From NCBI GenBank assembly GCA_029721435.1, contig CM056574.1:76489501-76553500 (forward strand): a DNA stretch of 64,000 nucleotides, read 5' to 3'. The position numbers were made by a program, and so were the translations under genes. Below, in pieces: positions 46,175 through 55,899 of the stretch. Positions within the stretch are counted from its first letter, which is position 1. Each line of letters begins with the position of its first letter. Source of the stretch: Gymnothorax reevesii. Taxonomy: Eukaryota; Chordata; Actinopteri; Anguilliformes; Muraenidae. Under the pieces are notes generated by a model, which saw only the letters and a list, made by a program, of their open reading frames with translations, did not search any database and was not told the DNA's origin.

Positions 46175-46366
46175 CTAATTTTCCCTTGACCGTGGCTGTT
46201 TGCTGCCAGCAAACAAAATAGCTTCCCACTGATTTTTGGTGACATTGTCTTTGGGCAAAGAAATAGGTGCTTTTCTTTGTGTCCAAAAATAAACGGACAA
46301 GCAGCTTTGGGAGAGATGCTGACAAAACTGCACCTCGAATGATCTGCAGTTCTTTTGTATTCCCAA
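46175..46366 (-). pseudogene. Short ORF, possible transposase N-terminal remnant
   Basis: The 63-codon frame contains SVYFWTQRKAPISLPKDNVT followed by KNQWEAILF. The PKD...W pattern resembles the region after the first Cys pair in THAP-like domains of transposases, but no zinc ligands line up convincingly. Its place close to one end of the TTAA-flanked element is suggestive only. Confidence 0.25.
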
Positions 46367-46703
46367 AAGTGTAGACGCTACTAAGGCATAGTATGATCTG
46401 CCTTTGTTAGTGCTTGCTAGAATAGTTTCTGGTGTGGGCAGGTCCAGGGCTGTGATTGGCTCTGGGTAGGTCTGTATTAATTGGACAGCACAACCTGCCG
46501 TCAGGTTTAGCCCAGATCTTGTGAAGATCTCGGGACGAGCTGTTCAGAGAGGAAATCAAGTTCACAAAATCACGTTCTTGGATTACGGCAAAACCCCTTT
46601 ATCTTATGTTTAGAAACTTTTCAGAGGTTGAGTATGGACATCCAACATTATAATATTACTTATATGCATTAAAAGAAGGATCAGCATAATAGGTCCCCTT
46701 TAA

Positions 46704-47363
46704 TGAATATGCGTGGTGGCTTGGGGGACTTTGAAGAGAAATGGACAGAACTCTTAACTTTATTATTGAGAAAAGGCATGTTTTGTGAGATGTAAGGTTA
46801 TTGGTGACCACTGATGTTCAACTACACTGAAGATAAATGATAAATCCATGCTAAACTCAACCAGAAAATCATTAGTTCATATTAAATTTCATGCCTCAAA
46901 ACTTAATATGTGATTATTTTATGATCTGACAGTGTACCATTTTGAGGGATCTCAGACTTTGGAGAGCCACCTGGATAGCTGTCTAATTTGGCTCAGAGCA
47001 AGTTAGTAATCTAGAATGTAATTGGTCAAGATGAATTATACTTGTGGCAAGAAGTTTATGATCCCAGAAATGTATAGATTTAAGCCCCAGCAGTTTTTCA
47101 ATTCTCAGTAGTATTTTTTTCCATTTCAATGTTGCAATTTCATGAAGACTTTTTGTGTTTGCAGCCCCTTTTCTGCAGCCTTTTTTTCTCTATCAAAATC
47201 ATGAAAATAAACTGAAATGCAATGGAAGTCTAAATGCTTCAAGTGTCTAGATTCAGTTCAGCCACTTCTTTCCTGCCTGTGAAGCTGCAATGTTGAATTA
47301 TAAAGCCTTAAATGAGGTAACCCCCCAAATAGCCAGAATTAGCTTCTGCGCAAAGGGGTTATA
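46704..47363. other. Unassigned stretch
   Basis: AT-rich, with short ORFs without domains. No RNA or repeat boundary recognised. Confidence 0.45.
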
Positions 47364-47555
47364 TCAGTGGTTAAGTTGGCAATATATCCGCCTTTCTCGA
47401 AGGCTGTGGGAGCACTTAGTCTCGGTCGTGGGGTCTGTATTTTCTTTCGTGAGGCTCTGTTCGTCAACAATCGCTTCAATCAGTTCAGCCTTTTTCATTC
47501 CCACGTGGTGTATGTTCAAATCTTTGCAAATCTGCCATAATTCTTGCGCTTTCAC
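47364..47555 (-). CDS. Small ORF with SAP-like motif
   Basis: The 63-codon frame begins MKAQELWQICKDLNIHHVGM and continues KKAELIEAIVDEQ, a two-helix pattern like the SAP DNA-binding motif (about residues 3-34), then a polar tail. Similar N-terminal SAP segments occur in some transposon proteins. No neighbours, promoter or downstream exon were found, so it may be a remnant. The helical pattern is seen directly; the SAP label is inference. Confidence 0.3.
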   Translation of the reverse strand: MKAQELWQICKDLNIHHVGMKKAELIEAIVDEQSLTKENTDPTTETKCSHSLRERRIYCQLNH

Positions 47556-47779
47556 CCGTGAAATTGCTTATCGCTGGCTAACATAGGCTTTGACAAACGC
47601 TATGACACTTCTTCTTACCATACAAACTTCATCTTACGCATATGCATAAAAAATCTTGTGCTTACTCTGAAACGGTTCATTAACCTTGTGGCTTTGCTTA
47701 AAACAAGTGAATTTTGTGTTGAGTCTTTTGATTTTGATTAACTTTCCCGGTTTTGTGGTGTATAATAGACCCTTTTGGC

Positions 47780-48470
47780 TCACCAGGCTTCATTTGGGAC
47801 CATTTTGGGCCAACTTAGATTTGACTCCACTTTCACGATATTTCCATATAGGTCATCTTTTAGGGTATTCTTAAAAAATATCACCATTTCGGGTTGCCAG
47901 TGGTCATTTGGCACCATTTCAGGCCAACTTCTACCAAACTCAATTGTCATGCATTTTATTTATTTATTTATATTTTGGTCCACTTTTTGGGTGTTCAAAC
48001 TTGACCTCATCTGGCACCATTTTGGGCTGACTTCAATCCAGCTCAACATTCATAATTTTTTAAATTTTAGTCAACTTTTGGGGTTTTTGCGCCAAAATAC
48101 GAACATCTTGGGTCCCAAGGGATGATGTGGGAGCATTTCCGGCCAACTCTGAACTGGGTCCACTTTCAAAAATGTTCAATTTTGATCAACATTTTGGGTG
48201 TTTTGGGTCAAACTACAACCCATTTCCGTCACCAGGGCTCATCTTGGGTCAACTTAAATCCAGTTCCACTCTCACAATTTTTTTTATTTTCAAAAACAGT
48301 TAAGATATTTGAGGCCAAAAGACAATCCTTATCAGTTAGCAGGAGTTATTTGGGACCTGTAACCATTTTTTGCCAACTTTGATCTGCCTTCAGTTTCAGA
48401 AATCTTCAATGCCTGTCAACATTTTGGCCATTTTCTATCAAAGACCCTTTTGGTTGACTAGGAGTAATAT
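47780..48470. repeat. Diverged tandem repeat, unit about 100-120 bp
   Basis: Five to six units each with a variant of TTTGGGACCATTTTGGGCCA followed by ACTT, a CCACTTTCA block and a TTTTGGTCAACTTTTGGGTG-like block. Landmarks lie near 47790, 47909, 48010, 48126, 48243 and 48350. Spacing varies because of small indels. The plus-strand ORFs 47775-48125 and 48122-48382 read through the repeat and are not genes. Confidence 0.75.
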
Positions 48471-48562
48471 TTTTACCAATATATTTCACATTTGCGTAAC
48501 AAAGAGTTTGAATCTATTGAATATAGTCTGAATAGCCATGTAAGCTTTGAAGTCTGTACACT

Positions 48563-49245
48563 TTTATTATATCCCCAAACGACGAATGGCGGTACGGGGA
48601 TATTATGTTTTTGGTCCGGCCGCCGCCGCGCCGCCCTACGTGTTAACACAATAACTTCAGTACTATTTCTATTTGAAATTTCATGTTTTGCATAAAAGTA
48701 AGTATCATAGAGATGAAGAAATGATTCGATTTTGGACAATTTACAATTTCTAGATTGGCCACCAGGGGCCAAAAACTGAAAAATCACTGTTTTTATCATA
48801 TCTCTGGAAATATGTGTCCAATTCACCTCAAATCAAGTGCAAATGAAAGGTCATAACCTGAGTATGTGTCCCACGATGACAATACACCTGTTTGGCTCAA
48901 AATTTTGATACAAGGTGGAGCTTTGTCACATAAAATTCACAATTTTGCCATATCTTTGGAACCATTTGTCCAATTGACATGAAACTATGCAACTGCAAAG
49001 TCATGACCTCACAACGTGTCACATGATGACATCATACCTGTATGGTTCAATATTTTGCCACGAGGTGGTACTTTGTGATGGAAAATTACCATTTTGGCCA
49101 TATTTTCAGAACCATTTGTCCGATTGACCTGAAAATAAGTTCAAATGAAAGTCTGTTCAAGGTATATTCAAGGATTGGGGAATTGGAGAATTGGGGGCGT
49201 TCGGGGATATACCCCAAGCCGTCGCCTGTGACGGCATGAGCCGAG
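48563..49245. repeat. TATATCCCC...GGGGATATA repeat containing about 152 bp tandem units
   Basis: It starts with a hairpin-like TTATATCCCCAAACG / CGGTACGGGGATATTATG and ends GCGTTCGGGGATATACCCC. Between, units starting CATATCTNTGGAA recur at about 48798, 48952 and 49100, each with TTTGTCCAATTGACNTGAAA and a CACATGATGAC-like block; the spacing is about 150 bp. A GC-rich patch (CCGGCCGCCGCCGCGCCGCC) sits at 48616-48635. Confidence 0.75.
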
Positions 49246-49293
49246 TTTCAATAAGGAATTGGTTCTTAAATTTGTCTGATTTATATTACATAC

Positions 49294-50132
49294 TACAAAA
49301 CCCAAAACGAGTGAAGTAGGCACGTTGTGTAAATCGTAAATAAAAACAGAATACAATGATTTGCAAATCCTTTTCAACCTATATTCAATTGAATATCACT
49401 TAATGGCTTTCGCTTTGCATTGTAGAGTTTTAACTTGCACTTGCAGATGTAGCGACGAACTGTAGTTACTGACAGTGGTTTTCTGAAGTGTTCCTGAGCC
49501 CATGTGGTGATGTCCTTTACACAATGATGTCGGTTTTTGCAGTACCGCCTGAGGGATTGATGGTCACGGGCATTCAATGTTGGTTTTCGGCCTTGACCCT
49601 TACGTGCAGTGATTTCTCTAGATTCTCTGAACCTTTTGACGATATTACGGACCGTAGATGATGAAATCCCTAAATGTCTTGCAATAGCTCGTTGAGGAAT
49701 GTTGTTTTTAAACTGTTTGACAATGAGCTCACGCATTTGTTCACTAAGTGGTGACCCTCGCCCCATCCTTGTTTGTGAATGACTGAGCATTTCAGGGAAG
49801 GTGCTTTTATACCCAATCATGGCACCCACATGTTCCCAATTAGCCCGTTCACCTGTGGGATGTTCCAAATAAGTGTTTGATGAGCATTCCTCACCTCTCT
49901 CAGTTTTTTTTTGCCACTTGTGCCAGCTTTTTTGAAACATGTTGCAGGCATCAAATTCCAAATGAGCTAATATTTGCAAAAAATTACAAAGTTTACCTGT
50001 CCGAACATTAAGTAACTTGTCTTTGCAGTGTATTCAATTGAATATCGGTTGAAAAGGATTTGCAAGTCATTGTATTCTGTTTTTATTTACGATTTACACA
50101 ACATGCCAACTTTACTAGTTTTGGGTTCTGTA
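49294..50132 (-). mobile_element. Tc1-like element Tc1-6, deletion derivative keeping the DNA-binding domain
   Basis: Both ends carry the approximately 110 bp inverted repeat of this family (TACAAAACCCAAAAC, CAGAATACAATGATTTGCAA, CAATTGAATAT): left 49294-49398, right 50027-50132. TA flanks are visible. On the minus strand a leader and the transposase start lie after the right repeat, and the coding region stops at AAAGCCATTAAGTG where it joins the left repeat at about 49402. The catalytic part is deleted. Its repeat family differs from that of Tc1-1/2/5/8. Confidence 0.88.
49374..49766 (-). CDS. Truncated Tc1-like transposase, intact DNA-binding domain (130 aa)
   Basis: ATG at 49766 gives MGRGSPLSEQMRELIVKQF, a first helix-turn-helix (AIARHLGISSSTVRNIVKRF), the basic linker ARKGQGRKP, and a second helix-turn-helix (HHCVKDITTWAQEHF, LSVTTVRRYI) up to KLKLYNAKRKPL; the last codons read into the terminal repeat. 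I prefer this start over the longer frame from 49979, because Tc1 proteins of this type begin with this segment and the upstream part is leader. There is no stop or frameshift in the domain. The catalytic region is absent. Confidence 0.75.
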   Translation of the reverse strand: MGRGSPLSEQMRELIVKQFKNNIPQRAIARHLGISSSTVRNIVKRFRESREITARKGQGRKPTLNARDHQSLRRYCKNRHHCVKDITTWAQEHFRKPLSVTTVRRYICKCKLKLYNAKRKPLSDIQLNIG

Positions 50133-50705
50133 AGATGGACTGATGCAAAGTGGAAAAGTGTTCTGTGGTCTGACGAGTCCACATTTCAAATTGATTTTGG
50201 AAACTGTGGACGTCGTGTCCTCCAGACCAAAGAGGAAAAGATCCATCCGGACTGTTATAGGCGCAAAGTTCAAAAGTCAGCATCTGTGATGGTATGGGGA
50301 CCAAGGCATGGGCAACTTACACATATGTGAAGGCACCATTAATGCTGAAAGGTACATACAGGTTTAGGAGGAACATATGTTTTTCATGGACGCCCCTGCT
50401 TATTTCAGCAATACATTGCCAAGCCACATTCTGCACGTGTTACAACAGCATGACTCCGTAGTACCCACACTCTTTTACTAGACTGGCCTGCCTGTAGTCC
50501 TGACCTGTCTCCCATTGAAAATGTGTGGCGCATTATGAAGCGTAAAATACGACAACAGAGACCCCGGACTGTTAAACAACTTAAGCTGTACATCAAGCAA
50601 GAATGGGAAAGAGTTCCACCTGAAAAGCTTCAAAAATTGGTCTCCTCAGTTCCCAAACGTTTACTGAGTGTCGTTAAAAGGAAAGGCGATGTAACACAGT
50701 GGTAA
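50133..50705 (+). pseudogene. Tc1 transposase catalytic-domain remnant
   Basis: The first catalytic Asp is present (KSVLWSDESTFQIDFG). A frameshift follows VMVWG. The second acid block reads FQQYIAKPHSA where Asp-Asn is normal, so the second Asp is lost. The third block (SPIENVWRIMKRKIRQ) keeps the Glu, and the C-terminus runs open to a stop at 50705. The DNA-binding half is absent. Confidence 0.88.
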
Positions 50706-50888
50706 AAAGGCCCCTGTGCCAACTTTTTTGCAATGTGTTGCTGCCTTTAAATTCTAAGTTAATGATTATTTGCAAAAAAAAATAAAGTTTCTCAGTTGGA
50801 ACATTAAACATCTTGTCTTTGCGGTGTATTCAATTGAATATAAGTTGAAAAGGATTTGCAAATCATTGTATTCTGTTTTTATCTACGG
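50133..50888 (+). mobile_element. Tc1-like copy Tc1-7, 3' half (end resumes at 54869-54901)
   Basis: Same family as Tc1-6 but opposite orientation. It begins abruptly at the catalytic domain next to Tc1-6. Its 3' repeat (GTATTCAATTGAATATAAG, GATTTGCAAATCATTG) is cut at 50888 by a hAT insertion and resumes at 54869 (AACGTGCCAACTTCACTGG) ending GGTTTTGTA at 54901. Confidence 0.88.
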
Positions 50889-53066
50889 TTTACATTAAGG
50901 ATCGACGATACATCGGCCAGCCGATATATTAGGCCAATATTTGCATTTTTTTACTTGAATCGGCATCGGCCGATTTGCGCGTGGGTTCGCCGGTATATTT
51001 TTCCAGCATGATTTACAGACATGCATCCAGGGGCAGCTCGGTGTTGCCGGAAGACCCTGCAGCACATACAGACGCATTACTCCTCCCCCTCTGGAAGAGT
51101 GGTGAAGGCAGTGGCTGCTTCAGAACAAGGTGTTTTAAAATTTCAATTAGCCTCTCACTGTTAAACTTGAAATATTGCCACCCACTTTGAAATAGGAAAC
51201 ATGAATGCCAGTAATTGCCAATTAGTACTCGTGCTTGCAAACATAGTTAAGTTTTTGGGTGAGAAAAACGGGAATGCTGCTGACTGCTTAGTCTTTAAAA
51301 CTGCTTACCATTGTATTTAGGGAGATGTTGACGTAGTTGTAGGCTAATATGTACTGATGTAACGAACACCGGTTCAAGGAATAAGTAATATCAATGTTGT
51401 CAATTCAGTTCCATGGTGTTTGTAGGAGTTTAATTCAGCGAACACCGGGGTGAGGTTAAATGCGTTTCGTGGCGTGTGCGTATGAGCAGGGCTCGAAATT
51501 GCGAACAAAATTAACACTGTGCGACCTTCGAATTAAAATTCCCCCCAATTAATCGCCTCTTTTCGGGTACATTTGGTGGTCAGAAGGCAAGCCAGCTGCA
51601 GTTGCAGCTTAAATAAAGATGGGCGTATGTTTCGGAGCAGTGCATGGATCTACTGGACATACCGCAGCCAAGCGCACCCAGTGTGTTCCCTCGAGCTGAC
51701 CGTGACCATTCTGACCAATCAAAGGGGAGGTTGACGTCGTAAACCTCTGTACTGATTCTAAAATGGTAAATATTAGCCGTCAAATAATCCAATTTACGGG
51801 AATGAGAGTTACTATTGTAGCTACGCACAAGATTTGGACTGAAAATGGAACGAAGAGCGATGGAAGACTTCTTGTTTTTTTTGTACCGTTAACGTTAAAA
51901 AAAGTCGAGTCGGTATCAAAAGTTACTGAAACTGAAAATCATGACGGTGATTCGGATGAAGTGGCGGTGATATCAGTTGATTATTTTTGCAAAGAGTTGC
52001 ATCGAAATTTTGAATGGCTGAGGTTTTAAGAAGGTGAAGTGCACCGTGTTCATTGTAAAGATAATGGCCCGAATCTCGCTGTTAACAGCCCGTTATCTAT
52101 TGAGTCCAAACACTTTAAACCTGAACGTCCTTCCAAACATGGAGAAAGCGCACAAAACACAGAAAATACTGTGACAAATGTGTGTAAACGAGTAGATCCG
52201 TATTTCTGTTAATAATTAGGCTACAACTTATCAAAATATGCTGCCTCGCGGCAAATTATATATTTGCAAGTACACGCAACGTTTTCCTGAAAATGCAGAA
52301 AATAGAAGACAGTTGCGTGTACAGTGGCGTCTCTGGAAGTGATCATTGGTGGAGCCTGACCATGCCTTTGCGTCAAGGATTGTTCCTGGCTTGTACTCAG
52401 TTATTTTCCGTTATGAACACGTTTTCTAATTTTGACAATAATCCTCTGGCAATCAAAGTTACGGTTTCTCTCTCCATTAGATCTATTGACGACTAAATAT
52501 TGGGATAGCCTATATTCAGATCAGAAAAATTATTTTGGCCACTCAAAAATTGTTCAACGCTTTATGAAAGACAAAATGCTCTCAAACGTCTGCGCTACCT
52601 TTTCCACTCATCAAGTGATTTAACTGGCGCTTCATGATCGTTTTGTTTAAATAAAATATAAGACCATTTGAAACTTCTGTGTGCAATTCTGAATAACGCT
52701 GATTGAAATGCACAAAATTACGCTTCCAGATTAATGATTGTCGCCGTACCAAAATGTACCGTACCGTACCGGCGTGTTCTCGGAGTGAATCTATTGCTCA
52801 GTCCGTCAAGGAAGTTGCATGTCGCGATTGCAACTATTGCAGCAAAATCAACCAACTCACGCAAATTTCTGGCGGACAAAAAAAAAAATTGCCAAGTCAT
52901 TGCAACTGTCATTGCCACTTTTTGAAAAGGTTACTCCAAAAAATAAAGTAAAAAAACATTAAAAAAGCCAGGAAAATCCTGGAAGGATTGTTTGTCGATT
53001 ATGTGAATGATTGCGTGCAAGTCAGGGTTAGTAATTAAGGGGAGCTCTGGGCCGCACCGATCTTTT

Positions 53067-53752
53067 GGCCCAGTCACACAGCGAAAACGCATGAATTACG
53101 CACGAATTACGCACAGATTTTCGTTTCTGCGCGGAGCGTGCGTCGTATGCGTAATTCGTAGGTGGAACGAACGTGGACTGTCAGTGATTGTAAGTGGATG
53201 TGCGTCGAAGGCGGTTTGTGCGTGATTTTGAGTTTTGAACGGTTCAAAATTTTTCCGACGCACAACTGTGCGTTGGTGTGCGTAATTCATGAGTCGGCAT
53301 GCGTAGTTTATGCGTCGAGCATGCGTAACTATGCGCGGGACACTCGTCGGCCGTCAGTGCTTATGCGTCAGAACTGGTTTGAACCCTCGCACGTCCACGT
53401 CCGTCCACTGATGCCCCACGTTTATATCACGTTCATTCCACTGACATCCACTGACAATACGTGAAGCGTTGGTGTTTGGACGTGCTCCGTCGGTGATTCA
53501 TGCGTCGGGCGTGCGTCGAATGTTCGTGGAATGCTGCACCGTATTTGCTAGTATGTGTCGACGTGCGCGATATGTCAGTGATTCGTCAGTGATTGTAAGT
53601 GATACATGCGCGGTTCATGCGTGATTCGTCAGAGATTTCTACCCCCCGACACCCCAAAAAATTGGTCAAATTCTCAACGCACAAGCACGTACAAACCCAA
53701 TATGTGCGTGATTTGTGAGTGATTCGTGCGTGATCGGCTGTGTGACTGGGCC
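53067..53752. mobile_element. GGCCCAGTCACACAGC-ended element, CpG-rich, third nest level
   Basis: 686 bp with inverted GGCCCAGTCACACAGC at both ends. The left arm repeats ACGCATGAATTACGCACGA-like words; the right arm repeats the complementary GTGATTCGTGCGTGA type. The sequence is much richer in CpG than its surroundings. Flanks read TTTT on the left and ATTAA on the right; no exact duplication. No coding domain. The ORFs on both strands reflect the word repeats. Confidence 0.7.
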
Positions 53753-53778
53753 ATTAAGTCCTAGAGACGCGCCTGGGC

Positions 53779-54048
53779 GTGTGGCATAGAATTAAAACAA
53801 ACTTATCCAAACTCATTATAAAGTCTGCTTATGTTATAATAAACCAACAAATAGCAAAGTTACCGCTGTGGACTGATTCATATTGCAATATTGAGGCAAA
53901 AAAAGGACTTTACGGAAGATCTGCATTTAACCCTAACATAATTGAAGATCTGATTGGGATCAGTGTGGAGGGTCCTCTGGACATATTTGATGCCTCACAC
54001 GGAGTGAGGAGATGGATAGAAGGGCAGAGCAAGGAGACACAATTTTAA
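53779..54048 (+). pseudogene. Possible hAT transposase C-terminal remnant
   Basis: The 89-codon frame ends NPNIIEDLIGISVEGPLDIF and RRWIEGQSKETQF. The I-SVEGP block followed by a charged tail resembles the segment after the dimerisation region in several hAT-type proteins. The upstream part shows no hAT motif. Similarity is weak and from memory of the family, so treat as tentative. Confidence 0.35.
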
Positions 54049-54189
54049 ATCCTGGCCTCCAGATATGGCATAAAGCCAATGTAGTGGAAACCTTTGTTAA
54101 TCAATGAACTCAAGACTCTCATATTGTTTAATAATTGTCATTTGTTGGAGACAGTTGTATTGTTAATGCGGAATGTTATATTGTAGTTT

Positions 54190-54225
54190 CTTTAAACATT
54201 AAAAAAAAAATATATATATATATTG
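54190..54225. repeat. A-run and AT microsatellite
   Basis: AAAAAAAAAA followed by ATATATATATAT inside the CAGGGCTC-ended element, before its right terminus. Confidence 0.9.
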
Positions 54226-54549
54226 GTGGTTCTTTGATTTGGGTTTGTGCGCTCCTAGATTTTTGCTCCCGCTCCTAACTTTTTGAACTTAGGAGCGCAG
54301 CGCTACCAAGAAAAAAAGTTAATTTTGAGCCCTGCTGTGTGCTCTCTCCCTCAGAGCGGAGTGGCGCAGCCATTTCTGTTCTCAGAGAGGTCTTTAGCGT
54401 GCACTAGAAGAACTTAAATGATGAGAGAAATGTTTTATGTGTAGTACTAATTTGTGTCAGTGTTTCGTGAAAACGTATTCAGAGACGTTTGCTGCCGTTA
54501 TCAATCCAGCGGTAGCGAAGTTTTTCAGTCAGCGTCTGCTCAGCTGATG

Positions 54550-54600
54550 TGTGAGCGTGTGTGTGTGTGTGTGTGGGGTGGGGGGGTAGGGGAGGGGGCG
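54550..54600. repeat. GT microsatellite followed by G-run
   Basis: GTGTGAGCGTGTGTGTGTGTGTGTG followed by GGGGTGGGGGGG (quoted in parts). It lies between the right end of the CAGGGCTC-ended element and that of the outer hAT-like element. Confidence 0.9.
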
Positions 54601-54901
54601 GTGCGCATCTCACCGGGGAGGAGCAGCCATCACATCGATGGCTGGTTGAAACTTTTCAATAAATGTTTGTCTAACTTGAGACCTGTGATATTTCTTATCA
54701 TTGTGTCATTTTTTTATGTAAATTGAGGGAGCAAAAGCAGCATCGGCCACAAATATCGGCCCAAGAAAATCGGCTGTCCATAATCGGTCATCGGCAAAGG
54801 GTAATGGAATAAAGTCGGTATCGGCATCGGCCCTAAAAAATCCATATCGGTCGATCCCTAATTTACATAACGTGCCAACTTCACTGGTTTTTGGTTTTGT
54901 A

Positions 54902-55650
54902 TATGCACACTTATAAAATATGAAATAATGAATAGAAATGTCTGCAAATGGCACATACTAACATGGAATGCACACATATGCAGTCTGAGCAGTGGCAGAA
55001 GCATGTGATGATGAGTTCAGGAGCAAAAATAATCCAACCCCCTGCCGACTAATTCCCAATGAATGCAAGCCGATTGAAGCCTGTTAGTTCACGCATACTG
55101 ATGCAGCCACGAAGAGCAAGTATAGCTTCTGGCAGACTATAATGGTATCACATCAGTTTGTGAATTAAGGAGGGCACAAGGCGCAAATATTGATTCTGTG
55201 TTTCTGCCATAGGTAATATAGCTATATAGCTAACTGAAAACAGAATCCCAAAATCTTACACAGCACATTAGCAAGCCAGCCTTTAATAAAAATTTATGCA
55301 AGTTTATTCATAAATTTATACAGCTAGTGCTAACATTATTGACATTTATTATGAACCTTAACAATGTTAAACAATAAATCTTAGCATAATGTATTATTTA
55401 ACTAATCAAGAGTATATTATATTATAATTTAAGAGTATATTTATTTATAATATTTAACTCATCGAAAGTATATAATATTATTTGCCAATGTTGGTGCTAG
55501 CAGATGCTAGTTAGCCACGCTCTCAAGCAGCCAACAGCCACACTCTAAAAATCACAAACTGAGAAATGCTTTTCACCAGCTGCCTTGCAAGCTTGGTTTA
55601 TGTGTAGTGTAAATGTCTCACATAGTTCCTACAGAGACAACAACTATGTT
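54902..55650. other. Unassigned AT-rich stretch
   Basis: No ORF with a domain and no repeat boundary. AT content rises at 55270-55500. Confidence 0.5.
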
Positions 55651-55852
55651 CTTTTTTTTTTAAGTTTTTTTTTTGGGGAATTTTTCCTTTATTTGACAGT
55701 TATACAGAGTAGAGAGACTGGAAAGTTGGGGAGAAGAATGGGGGAAGACATGCAGTAAATGACCTGATACAGAATCAAACCCAGATCGCTGCGGGAAGGA
55801 CTCAGCCTTTGTGGTACGCGCGCTTAGACCGATGAGCCACTGGGGTGCCCCC
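55651..55852 (-). mobile_element. tRNA-derived SINE
   Basis: On the minus strand it begins GGGGGCACCCCAGTGGCTCA. An RNA polymerase III A-box-like TGGCTCATCGG (about 55840-55830) and a B-box-like GGTTTGATTCT (about 55785-55775) sit at tRNA-like spacing, with the tRNA-like CTAAGCGCGCGTACCAC between. The body (CTGCATGTCTTCCCCCATTC, CTTTCCAGTCTC) and AATAAAGG near the 3' end precede an A-rich tail. An imperfect flanking repeat ACTATG(T/A)T is present on both sides (55643 and 55853). The overlapping 84-codon ORF is not a gene. Confidence 0.85.
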
Positions 55853-55899
55853 ACTATGATTTTTTTGAAGAAGAACCCCTCAAATCCATTCCATTGAAT

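Larger units (their letters stand above)
42343..46699. mobile_element. 4.36 kb Kolobok-like element with TTAA target duplication
   Basis: Terminal AGGAGACCTATTATGCT on the left and the complement of AGCATAATAGGTCCCCT on the right (one mismatch in the first 17), with TTAA on both sides (42339-42342, 46700-46703). The TTAA target fits Kolobok. A short minus-strand frame near the right end (46175-46366) may be a transposase N-terminal remnant. The rest is filled with other repeats: a MITE (43205-43342), half of another (43346-43433) and a 0.9 kb tandem duplication (44140-45935). Confidence 0.75.
51487..54334. mobile_element. CAGGGCTC-ended hAT-like element, second nest level
   Basis: Terminal CAGGGCTCGAAATTGC and the complement of TTAATTTTGAGCCCTG; CAG-type ends fit hAT. 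No convincing 8 bp target duplication was found. A hAT-like C-terminal coding remnant (53779-54048) lies inside, and a further element interrupts it at 53067-53752. Other ORFs (51763-52029, 52293-52496) have no domain I can name. Confidence 0.6.
50896..54861. mobile_element. hAT-like element inserted in the Tc1-7 terminal repeat
   Basis: 3,966 bp. Ends TAAGGATCGACGATACATCG and the complement of CGGTCGATCCCTAA. TTTACAT is duplicated on both sides (50889-50895, 54862-54868), seven of the eight bases expected for hAT. Subterminal CATCGGCC / GGCCGATA repeats occur at both ends. A second element (51487-54334) fills most of it; own coding sequence was not recognised. Confidence 0.8.

Noticed and set aside
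47775..48382. Plus-strand ORFs with repeated aromatic peptides
   Set aside because: They read through the 100-120 bp tandem array.
53007..53464. Overlapping ORFs on both strands rich in Arg and His
   Set aside because: They reflect repeated ACGCACGAAT-type words of the CpG-rich element, readable in several frames.
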